The translations under genes and the position numbers were made by a program. DNA of 64,000 bases from Rhipidocladum racemiflorum (lineage: Eukaryota > Streptophyta > Magnoliopsida > Poales > Poaceae): the NCBI GenBank assembly GCA_036346355.1, contig CM070579.1, forward strand, positions 4,960,001-5,024,000, read 5' to 3'. This document shows, one piece after another, positions 22,008-34,786 of this stretch. Numbering within the stretch: the first letter of the stretch is position 1; each line of letters opens with the position of its first letter. The notes under the pieces are model-generated. The model saw only the letters and a list, made by a program, of their open reading frames with translations, did no database searches and had not been told where the DNA came from.

Positions 22008-23283
22008 AGAACAATCACAGTTTACTTGCACTAAGTAAACTGAACAAGTTAATTGGTTAATAATCCCATTAGCCCAGGAAAAATTATAACAAATCACAAA
22101 AAAATATGGAAAAAAAAATCAAGAGAACTCCATATTTGATGAAGCTACCACTGAACACATGAATCATTAAACATTGTTTTAGCAACCTCCATCAAACATC
22201 AGCATCAAACACACGAAGCTGCGTCTGAAGGTATGAATCATCAAACATTGACATGACACAATTCGATGTTTTTTTCTAAGTCAAAACATGCTATTACCAT
22301 ACAATCCCAAACTGCTTGTTAAATCAAAGATATACTTCGTAACCCGGGCAGGGTTAACGTTACCAACTGACGTCCAAAATCGCCCAAGCGACGGTATCGA
22401 ATTTCGTTGAAAATCGGTCGAAAATTGGTACAAACTGAATGAAATGCAAAATCAAATTTTTGAATTTGGTGATCAAACAATAGTGAAATAATTCGAAAGC
22501 CGACAAGTTTTTACCTATTTACATCAAAAATCGGCACATTTAGCGAAAATTAGAAAAAAAAAATCAAGAAAAAATAGAAAAATGCTGAAAAATGTATAAA
22601 TTCTGATGAAACAGTTGTTTTCTTGTCCCCTGTCGTTTTTGGATTTGTTCGTGGAACTCGTGTTGAGCTTAGTCGGATTGAAGTCGTAACGATGAGCGAA
22701 GCAACTACACGAGTGGTGGGTTTGGTTTTCTTTCTTTATTTTTGTGACTAATGTGCTAAATTTCTCGCTCAATGGAGTTATTCCCATGTTAAATTCGTCA
22801 CTAGAAGTAACTAATGATGATATAACTTGACATTGTTCATCTCTTGATCTTTTGTTCTTTTATATTTCTGTGCATTTCAAGGGAGATTACAACGTTAAAT
22901 TATGTTTGTGCAAAACATCATTTCTTTCACGGTTTCACCCACTCTCTTTCATTTGGGGTTTTCTTTTCATAGTTTGTGTAAATTTTGTTTGAACAATCTT
23001 TTATTTAATTAGGCTTTTTAATTGCTGAGTTTCACAATACTCAGTTTTTCAAAAAAAAAAAAATTATGGCAGATATCAAAAGACTATTAATGTTAATTTT
23101 AGGGAATTTTTGGGTGAATTTTTTTAAATTTTTTTGAATTTTAATTGGACTGGTTTATTAAATGGTTCCGTTTCTCGAGTCAGACCGGTGTGATTCAAAA
23201 TCGTGAAAATCGATCGGCAATTGTGAACCATGAACCCAGGTCATGTAAAGACAAGTTTTGCTTCTCGTAGTTGACAAGCAATA
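22008..23283. other. AT-rich intergenic sequence without recognised gene
   Basis: Low-GC sequence with homopolymer runs; no coding domain, terminal repeat pair or target duplication seen. Confidence 0.5.
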
Positions 23284-23291
23284 GAACTTGC

Positions 23292-23791
23292 CAAGGATTC
23301 AAATTTCGTTTTCGGACTCCATCTCGGGCCTGGCCGAAATCCGAAATTTCGACGAGATTCGGAAATTTCGGACAAAATCCGGACGAAATTCAAAAACCAA
23401 AATTCAAATCCGGTTTTTTTGTAACCGAGAAATCCGAAATTTCACTAAAAAAAGACGAAATTTCGTCCAAAAAACTGAAATCTCGGCGAAATTTTTTAGG
23501 GTTTTGTCAACTTTCAATTTTTTAGGGTTTTTTCAACTTCGCGGAAATTATGATCTACCGACTGTCCCACATGGGAAATGACGTGAAGAACCCAATCCGG
23601 TCAAAATCCGGTCAAGTTTTATACAAATTTCGGTTCGTTTAACCGAAATTTTGGCGAGTTTTTAATGTACTGTAGCACCTCAAAAAAATTTTAGGGTTTT
23701 TTAATTTTGCCGGGATTATGAAACTCGGAGGGGCCCGAAATCCGAAATTTCGCCGAAATTCCGTCGAAATTCGGCAAGATTTTAAACCCTG
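23292..23791 (+). mobile_element. hAT-type MITE, family 1, copy C
   Basis: A 500-bp element, same orientation as copy A. Starts CAAGGATTCAAATTTCG and ends AAGATTTTAAACCCTG. Flanked by a perfect 8-bp duplication GAACTTGC (23284-23291 and 23792-23799). The shared internal block ATGATCTACCGACTGTCCCA corresponds to the same place in copy A. Confidence 0.88.
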
Positions 23792-23979
23792 GAACTTGCT
23801 GGCTTGCAACTGCTCTACGGATCATGGCACACAATATTGGTTAAAAGGATGGACAATGATAGGAGAGCCAATGACAGAGAAAACTGGCAGTGCAGGCCTG
23901 CATTGACAGTAAAATAGTGATGACTGAATACATTGAATAAATAGACTGCATTCACAAAAAACAGTGAAAGATAGATAGC

Positions 23980-24194
23980 GTGTGTTTGGTTGACGGGACG
24001 AGGTTGAATGGGACCGTTTGGTTCCATTATTTTAGGTGAATGGAATGGTTCAGCATCTAGAGGGAATATTTTTCAAATTTGTATCACTTGATTCAGGATG
24101 GGATAATTCCATTCAAGCAACCAAACACATGGATAATTTTTTTCTTGAATCATCTTATACATGTATCACTTGGTACAGGCAACCAAATACACCC
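23980..24194. mobile_element. Small MITE with GTGTGTTTGGTTG termini
   Basis: About 215 bp with inverted ends: GTGTGTTTGGTTG at the left, CAACCAAATACAC at the right. The interior also contains CATTCAAGCAACCAAACACATG. No target duplication was identified, so the superfamily is open. Confidence 0.5.
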
Positions 24195-24648
24195 TTAAAG
24201 TGTACCAAGATTTAGAATGCAAAGTTAAAGAAAAATGATAGCATAAACCTATTGTCTACAGGCATATCGTATCTTCTTGTTTTGACAGCAACGAACTATT
24301 AACTTACAATAGATACATACATGTGCACCAAAATGCTAATACATAATACTATACAAGTTTTCGCTCTTCTTGGATCAGTTGGGTGTATGGCTATTGATAA
24401 TCTAAAATAAGTTCATATCTGAATAACTCCACAAATATAGTAAAAAGAAATATGAATAACTAATGCAAAAAGAATTATGAATAACATTTTCTAAAGAACA
24501 TTTATGTAACGCAGAAGCATGAGATTTATCTTAAAAAAAATTAAGTTGTATTCTGCATGAGTTATTCTTATACCCTTTTAGACCGTACTCAAGCTAGCAA
24601 TGTTCTTACATTGTATAAACTACGGAATGAATAAGCTCCATTTCACAA
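24195..24648. other. AT-rich intergenic sequence
   Basis: Nothing recognised other than short A/T runs. Confidence 0.5.
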
Positions 24649-24658
24649 AAAAAAAGTA

Positions 24659-25370
24659 GGAAAATTTATACTATACCACTTCAAAGGTTGGTAGCCACCG
24701 GAATACCACTCTAAAGATTTTTCTTTAAAAAAAGATTTTTCTGTAAAGAATACCACTTTAAATATGTTTAGTTCCATAAAATACCATTTTCACTCTTTTC
24801 ATCCTTTCTAAATCATTTTGCACCTTTTAACCTGCGTGAAAGTCTACATTTGCCCCTCGCGGTCCGACCCAACCAATTGCTCTGTTGTGAGATGGTAAAT
24901 GATTTGGCCCAGCCGACCGTGACTATGATCCCTTGACTCATGATTGTGAGGCACCCTTGAATAAATAACTAGGATTGAAAGGGATAGGTTGAACAAGAGA
25001 CACATTCCAACATTAGAATTCTAACAATTTAGGATATAACACATAGTTAAAAACACACAACCGATCAATCGTAATACTAACATAGGTTCCAGAGTCAGGG
25101 AAGCCAAGGGAAAAATGGTAAGTACTAAGCAATACTTAATATATATAACTACTCAACGTAATAATGCAAGTGTGATACTGCTAAGCATGGAGGAAAATAT
25201 GTCTTTTCGTGTGTGTTAAAATGTACAAAATGATTTGAAAATGGAAAAAGAGTGGAAATGGTATTGTATGGAACTAAACATGTTTGGAGTGGTATTTTGG
25301 TTGTTGACAAACTTTGGAGTGGTATTTTGGTGGTTGCCAAATTTTGGAGTGGTATAGTATGAATTATCCC
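24659..25370. mobile_element. Mutator-like non-autonomous foldback element
   Basis: A 712-bp element with long inverted arms (at least 150 bp). Left: GGAAAATTTATACTATACCA with ACTTCAAAGGTTGGTAGCC; right: the inverse, TTGGAGTGGTATAGTATGAA then TTATCCC. Flanked by AAAAAAAGTA on both sides (24649-24658 and 25371-25380), a 9-10-bp duplication. Long arms with a 9-bp-class duplication fit the Mutator superfamily. The 300-bp middle is non-repetitive and could be acquired sequence, but I do not recognise it. Confidence 0.8.
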
Positions 25371-25605
25371 AAAAAAAGTATTACATAAGCACCTGAATTG
25401 CTTCATTGCAGTAAGAGAAAATTATCTCCCATACTGGTTATAGATGCAGCTCATCAGTCAGCACCATCATCCATGTCCTCTACTGGAGTGTTCTTTTGGT
25501 GAGAAGTGGCTGAAATATTGGAAAGTCATAAATCGACATAGATTATTATCAAGTAAACTAACAAGATAGAAACAATTAAAAAATATCTTACTAGTTGCTT
25601 TATGT

Positions 25606-27380
25606 CAAACTTGAAGGCAAATCAAGGCCTCAACGGTGTCGCTGGAGAGCTTTCTCCTATAATCGTTAATAACTCTTCCTCCAGTGCTAAAAGCTAACTC
25701 AAATGCAATAGTAGAAGCAGGGACAACCAATACATAAGTGCCATACAAGAAAGTATGCGATGCTTTGGAGACTGTATCGCCCACCACCATAAAATATCAA
25801 GAGCTTCTCTATGAGGGAACAACTCCTTCAAATATCTATCAAACACACTGGTTGCTTGAACTTTTTTGGCACTTAAATGATGATCCCGATTAGCAAGAGG
25901 GTCATTTTCAGCATCCCTATCGTTATCACTATTTGTTCCTTATGATGAATGTCCAAGAGTGTCTCTCACTTTAGAAGCATATCCATAAAAAAAGGACTCG
26001 GATAGCTTCATTAACCTCATCGAGGTGTTTTCTAACATGACTTCCAAATGCCATCTTCAGGCGAAAACTCAATGTAGTCGTACTTGTGCCTCGGATCAAG
26101 TATGACAGGTATGCAATTTGTCAAGTATGACTCTTTCTGGTACTTGTCAAATTTTTCTTGCATTTATTTCACCATGGCTACAATGGTAGAGTTTCTACTT
26201 TTAGCTATGTTTTTTCATGGTTTTTTAACTAACCACACATCATGGAAGTAATGGTTAGATGTTGGATATTTTAAACCCAAAATAACTGTAGTGGCGGTGT
26301 AGAATATCCTGAACATATTAACAACATCTTCAACCCATCTCCATTCTAAAGATGAGGGAATATATTTGTAATTTAAGTCTTGTTTCCTAGCCATAACATG
26401 CTGCTTTGAAAGGCAACACCGACTTAAGTATAAGAAAAGTTGAATTCCATCTTGTGACTACATTAAGTGAAGGGTGCTTCTCAGATACTCCCATCTGTGT
26501 AATGATATCTTGAAACTTCTCTTTTCTTGATTGAGAACTCTTGATGATAATATTAAAGACATGAGAAGCACACCGAATGTGAAACAATTTTCCTTGGCAA
26601 TGTAGAAGATGCTTTTCTAGGAAATTTTCTTTTAGAAAGTTGGTCATTGCAGTGTTAACTGATCTAATGTCTAATGTAAAACTGAAGATTTTATCCTCAA
26701 TATTCCAATCTTGAATGCACTTCAATATTACATTATACATGTTCAAAGCACCACATGTAGTCCCCGTATGACAAAATCTTATAATTCTCTTTTGAACATT
26801 CCATTCATTGTCGATAAAATGATATGTAATGCATAAGTATTCTAAATTTTGGTTTTACATCCACATGTCTGTAGTCAATGATACTCTAGATTACATCCTT
26901 TGAAAAGATCTTGCAAACCCGATCTATGCTATTTATAAGATGTAATACAATCAGTTTGAGCAGTTGTTCTAGAAACTATTTTGAATATAGGGTTTATGCT
27001 AGCTAGTCACAAAAGATCTAAAGCCATCATACTCCACTAAGGAAAAGGGCAGATCATGGAGAACAATCATTCGCACAAGTTCTCTCCCTGAGACCTTGGG
27101 ATCAAATTTCCAATCCTTCAAGACAATTACTTTAGATGAAGTTGCTAAAGAATGCATTTTATCTACCATATCGTACATTTTAGTTCTTATTTTTCATACC
27201 TTCAAATGTCTACCAATTTGGCTAGTCCCTGAAACCCGTGAGATCAGGAAGGTTTCGTGGCAATGTATGCACTTCTGTTTTGCAACCTTCCCATCACGAT
27301 ATATTGGCTCGGCCTCCTTCTATGCATCGCATTTCAACTTGTGTGGTTTACGCCTGGAGCCTAATCATTAAAATACTACT
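25606..27380 (-). pseudogene. hAT-family transposase (RICESLEEPER/Ac-like), decayed
   Basis: Read on the minus strand from about 27380. A BED-type zinc-finger block comes first (KCIHCHETFLISRVSG then a distal H, around 27250-27300). The hAT core is open at 26387-26746, with TLDIRSVNTAM, GKLFHIRCASHVFNIII and TRWNSTFLILKS, where the RNase-H-like fold carries its catalytic acid. Next is a region near 26040-26165 resembling the transposase middle domain (QEKFDKYQKESYL, PVILDPRHKYDYIEF), and finally the C-terminal dimerisation domain at 25605-25860 (VFDRYLKELFPHREALDIL, VPASTIAFELAFSTGGRV). Multiple stops and shifts separate the blocks, so it is inactive. Terminal repeats of its own element were not found. 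It could be a relic transposon or a domesticated-type gene copy that decayed. Confidence 0.88.
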
Positions 27381-28758
27381 TTCAACTTACTATAGACAAT
27401 AAAAATGCTTTACTACATATAAAAAAAAGTCATTTGTCAATTCAGCAGTTGTCATTGACTTGATATTACAATTACTAGCTACACTCAACCTTCTGTGATG
27501 ATCATACACACCCAAGAGAGGCAACTAGATAAAATACATCTAAAAGGAAAATATGGCCTACAGAACATTAACATTACTGAGTCTTGAGAAAATACTAAAT
27601 AACAACAAATCATGAATATTTGAATCCACATTCCCATCAATCCAAAATTTCATAGGAATTACAAGACATCCTCAAGAATGAAACGACTGCATGAATTAAT
27701 CAAGAGAGCAACTTAGTTACTCGAGAGATATTTCAATAAAAAAACGTATTATAACATATCAGACATGCCTTTTTCATGTTATATCATAATTACAGGAAGT
27801 CAAGAAACCTCTAATCATCAAAGCAACAAGCAAGCCCAATACAATGAGCATATCGACAAATTAACTTTTCTAGAAAATAGCCAAAAAAAACAAATGCTCT
27901 TAACATTAACAATGAGATGCTTACAAAAAATATCATCTACTGAATTGAGAAAAATCAAATTCATACAAAAAAACCCTCATTCAGATTACCATTGTAGAGA
28001 ATTCTAATATAAAATTCTCGATCCACATAGTCAAAATACCAAGTGCTAAAATAGTTTCACCAGGAGACTAATGATGTAGACAAGACGGGGGGAAATGGAT
28101 TCACCTTGTTCGTCTTCACTGCCTCCCCTGGGTTGACTATCCTCCTCCAGCCTCATCCTCTTCTCCAACTTCTTCCTTTTCTATTCTTTTCTGGATCTAC
28201 ATCCGGCAAACACGAGGCAGCAATAAATAAGGAAAAAACTAACAAATGGGGAATCAAGAACTACAGAGAGGGAAGGGGAGGAGGCGCACTTCTTTGATAG
28301 TGATGGCTCCTCACGATCACAAACTTGCTGTTGCGCAGATAATGTTTTTTTATCACCATCGACCGCCAGTTGCGGCCCTTCCCCATCGCCTGTAGAGAGC
28401 CCCGCAAGCTGCGGCTCTACTCGATTGGCGGTCGCAAAATCACCTTCCCCATCTGCAAAATCGAGTGTGGTTTGACAGCACCATCATCGCCGACTTCCAC
28501 AGGAGAAGAAACCCTAGTAGAGCGATGGTGCTGCTTCATGCTTCATAAGGGCCGAGGAGGATAAGCTGAGGAGATGAGGAGGATGCGAAACAGATAATGA
28601 AGTGCTTCGCAATGGTCGACAGGCACCCTAGCAGAATGACGATTGGAGGAGGAAGCGGAACACTGGAGAGTGGAGACCTAGAGTTCAGTCGATATGATGG
28701 CCGTAGCGAGTAGACTTGGAGACCTGTGAGTGAGCTGATTTGCGGGCTATGTGAGCCT
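27381..28758. other. Sequence upstream of the hAT transposase relic
   Basis: 27.4-28.1 kb is AT-rich with nothing recognised. 28.1-28.7 kb is GC-richer and could hold the promoter, leader or a first exon of the minus-strand transposase, but no domain or splice signal can be shown. Confidence 0.4.
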
Positions 28759-28766
28759 CCCACAAG

Positions 28767-29302
28767 TAGGGGTGGACATTTAGTTTTTTCGGTCTAATCG
28801 GTTCGGTTTTTTCGGTTTTAAAATAATTCGGTTTTTAAAAGTGGCAACCGAATTTCTCAGACTAAAATGAAAAACCGAACCGAATTAACTGAAATATTTC
28901 GGTTCGGTTAATTCGGTTTTTCGGTTAACCGAAATATGAATAAACACTAGGTAGATTAGATTTTATCCTTCTCATATCGTAACATACAGTAGACAAACCC
29001 ACACAATATCATAAGTCATTACAGTATAAGTATAATAGAACATATGAACAGACCACATGTATGCATGAAGATGTTAGAACTTAGTAATTGTTTTGTAGAT
29101 TTAGGAAGAACATTATAAAAGTGGAATTGTACATAGGCTATTCGGTTATTTCGGTTTTTGAAAACCAAAACCCGAACCGAACACCAAAAACCGAATTATA
29201 CTAAAATAAAAACCGAATCGAAAACCGTAAACCGAAAAAACCAAAATAATCGGTTAATTCGGTTCGATAATTCGGTTTCGGTCTAAAAATTGCCTACCCC
29301 TA
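28767..29302. mobile_element. hAT-type MITE, family 2
   Basis: A 536-bp element starting TAGGGGTGGACATT and ending AATTGCCTACCCCTA. Flanks CCCACAAG and CCGCAAGT give an imperfect 8-bp duplication. Both halves are made almost entirely of TTCGGTT/AACCGAA motifs, in mixed orientation, around an AT-rich centre. C/TAGGGG termini with 8-bp duplication indicate hAT. Confidence 0.78.
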
Positions 29303-29457
29303 CCGCAAGTGCCACAAACTAGACTGCGCTGATTTGCAGGCTATGCGGGGCCTCACGTCAATGCCACAAACTGGCATGGGCTGATTTACAAGAGTCCACT
29401 TAATATTTTTTTTCTAGGCTAAATTTGGTGGACTAGCTGCGAGTCTGCGTCCACTTG

Positions 29458-30829
29458 CAGTGGCGGAGCCAGGAAATTTTGAAAGCCTGGGCAAATGTAA
29501 CTAAGGCTATAAATACGAACAAATCTATATATACACATCACATAGGCAAAGATGAGAACTGCAATATGTTTTTTTTTTTTACTGAAAGCATAGTCCAATA
29601 CATTTGTAAACATTCATGAATGAAAACAAAGAAAGATGAGACAAGTGTGCTAATCACGCCTAGTATGAGGCAAACTCATTTTCCGAGTATTGATGCTTTG
29701 GAACCGTCGCATAAACACTATCAAGTGATTAAATATCTCCTGCTCGGTATAGCAAACTATCAAGTAATTGAACCAATCATCTTTAATTTTGTTGCTCAAT
29801 TATTCTACTTAAAAAATCAAAACAATAGTTGACTTTATTGTTTTATGCCCCTCAATGGCTCACTGTCATTAGCATCAAAATGCAAAAAGGGAATGATACC
29901 CTTTTATCTAAGGTAATAAGCCTTATGTGCTGCCGTCTTAAAGACCGTACAGTCATAAACTTTCCGTACCAACCAATAGGGAAAAAGGTAGTGTTATGCA
30001 TCAAATTAAGGCCAAAGCTTTAATTACAGGCTTCCAACTAGCAGAATAGTTTGTGGTAAGTGTAGTCAGATGTCATCATATAGCACAAATACAATAACTA
30101 CTATCGATAACAAGCAGCTAGTATAGAGCTACTATTAAATCTATCAATTACCAGGGCGATCGATCCCTAGTTCCATCAGGCTTCAGCAGTTCAGCTCACT
30201 CCACTACTCCATTCTTCACCTCAAGTCCTCAGGAGGTCAGCCAAGCTAGCCACGCCAGTCTGCATCCCATGATGGCATGATACCAGTCTCCCAGACCGAA
30301 CCCCTGCTCACCAGTCCACCACCTCCAAGTCCTCTACCGACTATCGAGCCGCACCTGTGCCCTGCTCCACCGCCCCTTCAGGCCTTCACTCACCTGCTCT
30401 GGCTCCGATGCCCCCTGTGGCCTGCTCCACCAAGCTGGCCAGCGTTGAAGCGCCCGGTGCCACAGTGCCGCCTGGTTGCCCCCTGCCGCTCCAGTGCCTC
30501 CGTGCCCCCCTGTTCCACCGGCTTCACCGAGAGGTAGGGATTGGGTATTTGGGGGATCGAGGGAGATCAACGGGAAGAGGCAAAGGATTTGGGGAATTTG
30601 GAGATTTGGGGTTGGGATTTTCGGACAATGAATTTATTTGTGGGCTTTGCTACTTTGGCTCGCTGGTTTGTTTTGTTTTGCAACGGCCTACTCGAAATGC
30701 TCGATCACTTGCTCAGGAGAGACCATGATGGCAGCTTCCATGGCCCTAGCGGCAACCGGAGGGCTTACTGTTCGTCGCCGGTGAGCCCGGGCAGGCGCCC
30801 GCCCTGCCCGGGAGCTGCCTCCGCCGCTG
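29458..30829. mobile_element. hAT-type non-autonomous transposon, 1.37 kb
   Basis: Left terminus CAGTGGCGGAGCCAG and right terminus CTGCCTCCGCCGCTG are inverted repeats with two mismatches. A perfect 8-bp duplication TCCACTTG lies at 29450-29457 and 30830-30837. Subterminal GCCTGGGC (left) and GCCCGGGCAGG/CCTGCCCGGG (right) are also related. The left part is AT-rich; 30160-30540 is GC- and CT-rich with open frames on both strands but no domain I recognise. It lacks a transposase, so mobilisation would be in trans. Confidence 0.88.
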
Positions 30830-30837
30830 TCCACTTG

Positions 30838-31152
30838 TATCCTTAGTAGCCAAGCACCACCTCAATTTGCTTCACTAGCAAACTTTGCATGCGTTAACCA
30901 TGAGCCCATGGCCAATAGAAGGTACATACTTTGCGCTTATTGTGCGGCGTCTGCTTTATTATTATTATTATTTGGACAGGTGTACGTCCTCTGCCAATGC
31001 AGCCGTGTAGGTGCATCACCGTTCTAACAGAGTCCCATCACAACAAGTTTACGGCCCAATTTATCGTCAAAGCTCCGAACAACGAGCACAAGGCCCAGTT
31101 AACAGTCAAAGGTCTGAATTACGAGCGTAAGGCTGGCTAAGGCTGCAGTGGG
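30838..31152. other. Intergenic stretch
   Basis: Nothing recognised; contains a short ATT triplet run near 30955. Confidence 0.5.
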
Positions 31153-31397
31153 CAGGGGCGGACTTGATGCTACCTGGTGTCACATGACACCGGGTCAAAA
31201 AAAAATTTAGTGTATGTTAATCTATATAAAAAAAATATTATGTGTTAGTCTATATATATAGTATATGTGAACCTCTTTATCTAAATCTTGTGACACCGAG
31301 AGGCAAATAACAAGCAAATAGTAGGAATAATAAGTTATTATCATATATATATGGTGAAGTGGTGAACCCCGATGATTTTTTCTCTATTTCCGCCCTG
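31153..31397. mobile_element. Possible small hAT-like MITE
   Basis: Starts CAGGGGCGGACTTGA and ends TCTATTTCCGCCCTG, short imperfect inverted termini of CAGGG type. Flanks share only AGTGG, so the 8-bp duplication is not established. Internal palindrome GGTGTCACATGACACC at about 31178. Confidence 0.4.
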
Positions 31398-34334
31398 AGT
31401 GGCTTTGAATAGACCACGAGCCAGGGAGCCACAATGTGAAAACTGTGGGCGAAGAAAAATGCTAGCTTTCGTGGCCTACTGGGCCGAAACCTCCCACCTT
31501 CCATTCGGGCCAAAGCCATGCGAATCGCACGAGAGCCCGAACACCGAGCTCCTCGTGCCTTTTCGTCACGCACTCGAGTCGCGCGCGCCGACGTCCCTGC
31601 CGTTGTCGCAGTCGCACACACGCACGAATCACCGCGTGGCCGCCGCGACCACCTCCCGTCCATCTGCCGCCTCCTCCACAGGAGCCCCTCCGCATCTCCC
31701 GCGCCGCGGCTAAAGGCCCGAGGCGTTCGCCGACCCAAAGTTAAACCGAGCTATCGCTCACCGAAGCTGGAAGGTCACAACGCTGCTGTTTGCGTCCGCG
31801 CCTACCGTAGTCGAGCCTCTGCCGTGCGTCCAAGCCCAGATCTAAGCTGATCGCGTCGCGCCGCTTCGGATCCGTCTAGTCTCATCGCCGGAGAAGCCGT
31901 GCAGCACCGCGCCACCATTGTCCTTTGCCGTGAACCGTAGCCGTTAGATCTGCAGTGAACTGCTGAGGTCGTGCCACGTAGCCGTCATGTTCGTGCGACG
32001 GGTGTTCGCAACACACCGTTGTGCCTCTCGTTGTGAACCGCAGCCGTCCGATCAGACACAAGCGGTCAAGATTGGGACGCGTGTCACTGTGTCCATCGAC
32101 CGCGTAGCCTCACCGTTGCCGCCGATCTTTGTGCAATCCTAGCCGTTGGATCCATATCGTGCATACGAGAGCGAACCACGTGTCGCGCGCTCGTTCATGC
32201 CGTGCGTCCTCGCTAACGGCGGTGGCATGACGTCAGCCGTGATGTCGGGTGCGCTAACCGAAACATCATGGATCTAGTCCACCGTGAACTCAGGTGGTTG
32301 CGTGGACCTAGTCCATGGGCCCGTGGTCCCACATGTTAGTCTAATAGGATTTATTTTTAGATTTAATTTAATTTAATTAATTAGGGCGCTAACATCAACA
32401 TGACATTATAATTCGATTTTCCCTTTATAAAATAATTTGGTAAAAAAAACAAAAATAGCCATGACGTCACCATGATGTCGTAAATCCCGTTTAGGAAAAC
32501 AATTGGAGTAATTAGGACTTATTATTTTTCTTTTATTTCAAACTTTTGTGAGCTTGTTCTTCCTCATACGAGCTCCAATTGAGGTGATTCCAGTTTTAAA
32601 AAATTTGTAAAATTTAGATATATCTAATGGTAAATTTTATTTAATTTTTAGATTTTTCTATACAGTATTGACATTTATCGCTATTATTTATCATTTCACG
32701 TAAAAGTTGAAATGTCCAAGGTGTTATTGAGTGAGGAGACAATTCAAGTGCAAGGTTTAGAACAGGAATGAGACATTTTTCAAGGCAAGTTATGTTTTGG
32801 TCATGTTGAATCTATGTTTTAAAAGTTATATTATTTTAAAATATTGCATGCTAATTCAAAGTATAACTGTTTCAATTAATTTGGGATTAGCTATTCAACC
32901 TAATCGAACTATGTCTACTTGCCATTTGTATGTTATGATCATTTGTTACCCTAAAATAGTTCATTACTAGTTGGTAGCTATTAAATGTCGATGTGCGTTG
33001 GTTAGAACGTGAATAGTGTGTTTAGCCATGCAACAGGTTACTGATATCATTTTAGAAACACAGATTCAACTTGAATAATACTTATGGAACAATTGAGTGG
33101 AAAGATGGGCACTTTGTGATAATCGGGTGGTAAATGATTGAGGCCGAGACTATTGGTATGATTTGGTGGTTGGTTCTATGTAGTATGTTGTGTTTGGTAC
33201 TACATGGTTCTCGTTTGTGTTGAACTGTTGATATGATGATATGAGAATACGAGTGAATGTGAGATGGTTTCTATGAGTGGTTGGGAAGTCTTGTCTTGGA
33301 CAACCAAGGACTTAACTTTGTGCGTTACTGAACTAAGCCTCAATCGTACAACCACATGTTTTGATGGAAAGAACCTGTTGTAGTAAGTTATCGAGTTTCA
33401 ACATTGGTATCCTCGGGTTGTAGGGTAGGGTAGGGTATGGTCACTCTGTTGGAACCATATCCAACGGTGTACACCTACACCTATTTACTATGTAGGGAGA
33501 TTCACTTTGTTGGGAATCAGGCTGTAGGGAGGTTACTAGGAGGGCCAATTGTTGAGGCAAAGGTTCTAAAAAGTCTTGTCATGATCTCTCTACGACTCTA
33601 CCACACATCTAAGGTAGTGTGTTATCCGGTGGCAATATGAGATGATCTAGAATAGCCGTATCCACGGTCATAGACCTACTAGGGAATTTCACACAAGGGG
33701 TAGTTTTTACAAAAATAAAGCTTGGAAGGTTGGCTTTGTGGATATTTGGTTTAGGCTATGTAAATCTTTTGTGAAACTCTGTGAAACTTTTTGTTAAATT
33801 ATTATTACTGTATCATTTTAATTGCTATTTCGATCTATTATCTTATTGTCTAAAATGTTGCTTTGCGCAAAATAAACACGAAAGTCATTCCATTGGAATA
33901 AACCATGCATGTAGTATAATAGACTTGCATTCTATGCACAACTTGCTGAGTGCTTTATGTACTCACCTTTGTCATAGCAAATCCATCAGTTGAAGAGGAG
34001 TTCACCCCAACTCTGGAGGAGGAGTATCAGGAAGAGGAGAATATCTAGGAGTTGAACCTTGTCAGATGCTGTGGCATATTGATGTGATTTACCGATGCTC
34101 TTCATTCCGCTGATGTTTATTTATTTTAATTCAAAGCCATTGAGGCCTAATATGTGTTAGGTTGACCTTAAGGTCCTTCAACGTGCTTATATTCAATAAA
34201 TAAGTTTTTTTTTATTATGTTTCCGTTATGTATGTTGTGATACTATACCTATGTTGTAATTGTGTACAGTAGCGTCATCCTGTACTAGTGCAGTATACAC
34301 AAACGGTCCGGATCTGCAAATTCGGGTCCCGACA
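31398..34334 (+). repeat. Probable Gypsy LTR or LTR-bearing fragment
   Basis: Non-coding: a GC-rich first kilobase, then AT-rich sequence, then a segment around 33938-34050 (TGCTGAGTGCTTTATGTACT, GAAGAGGAG runs), ending AATTCGGGTCCCGACA at 34334. That terminal CGGGTCCCGACA and layout resemble the 3' end of grass Gypsy LTRs. The left border, partner LTR and target duplication are not identified, and the GC-rich ORFs show no domain. Confidence 0.4.
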
Positions 34335-34783
34335 ATTCTCCAGGTTATGAACATTTTATTTCTCGAGCATTGCCTTTATACTTCTTTTATATAAATTGTA
34401 TAAATCTTGAAGCAAATGAAGAGGTAAGTAATCACCACATACCCTTTATTTATGCTTTAACATTTATACATTTTTCAAAAAGAAAAGTATAGAAGCACCT
34501 CTCTTATTCTTTTCTACCTAATAAATCGGATTAGCTAGTACTTACTTATACTTCCTCCTGCAGTATAGTAATAAAAATATATGTAATAAAATAATGGCTA
34601 GAGCAGATTTTTACCACACACCTTATAGAAATTATAATGCAGTATAAAAATTACAGGAAGACAAAGGAAAACGCCGTTCGCACTCTGCATTTTCTAGACG
34701 GTGTCCAAGTCTAAAAGGCTAAGCTCCGGGTTTGGTTTCTTGCATCTAAGCCAAAAGAGAAGTGACTAAACGCAGGCTTCGGT
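34335..34783. other. Intergenic stretch
   Basis: AT-rich sequence without recognised features. Confidence 0.5.
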
Positions 34784-34786
34784 TAA

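Noticed and set aside
24659..25370. Interpretation as a miRNA-type hairpin gene
   Set aside because: Arms are over 150 bp and the element is bounded by a 9-10-bp target duplication, so a transposon explains the structure. Small-RNA production from it remains possible but cannot be seen.
30277..30846. Overlapping open frames (86-123 residues) as a host gene
   Set aside because: They lie inside a hAT element bounded by a perfect 8-bp duplication and show Pro/Ser-rich low-complexity translation without a domain.
31399..31850. GC-rich open frames on both strands as coding exons
   Set aside because: Arg/Ser/Pro-rich in several frames at once, no domain or splice context, and located in probable LTR sequence.
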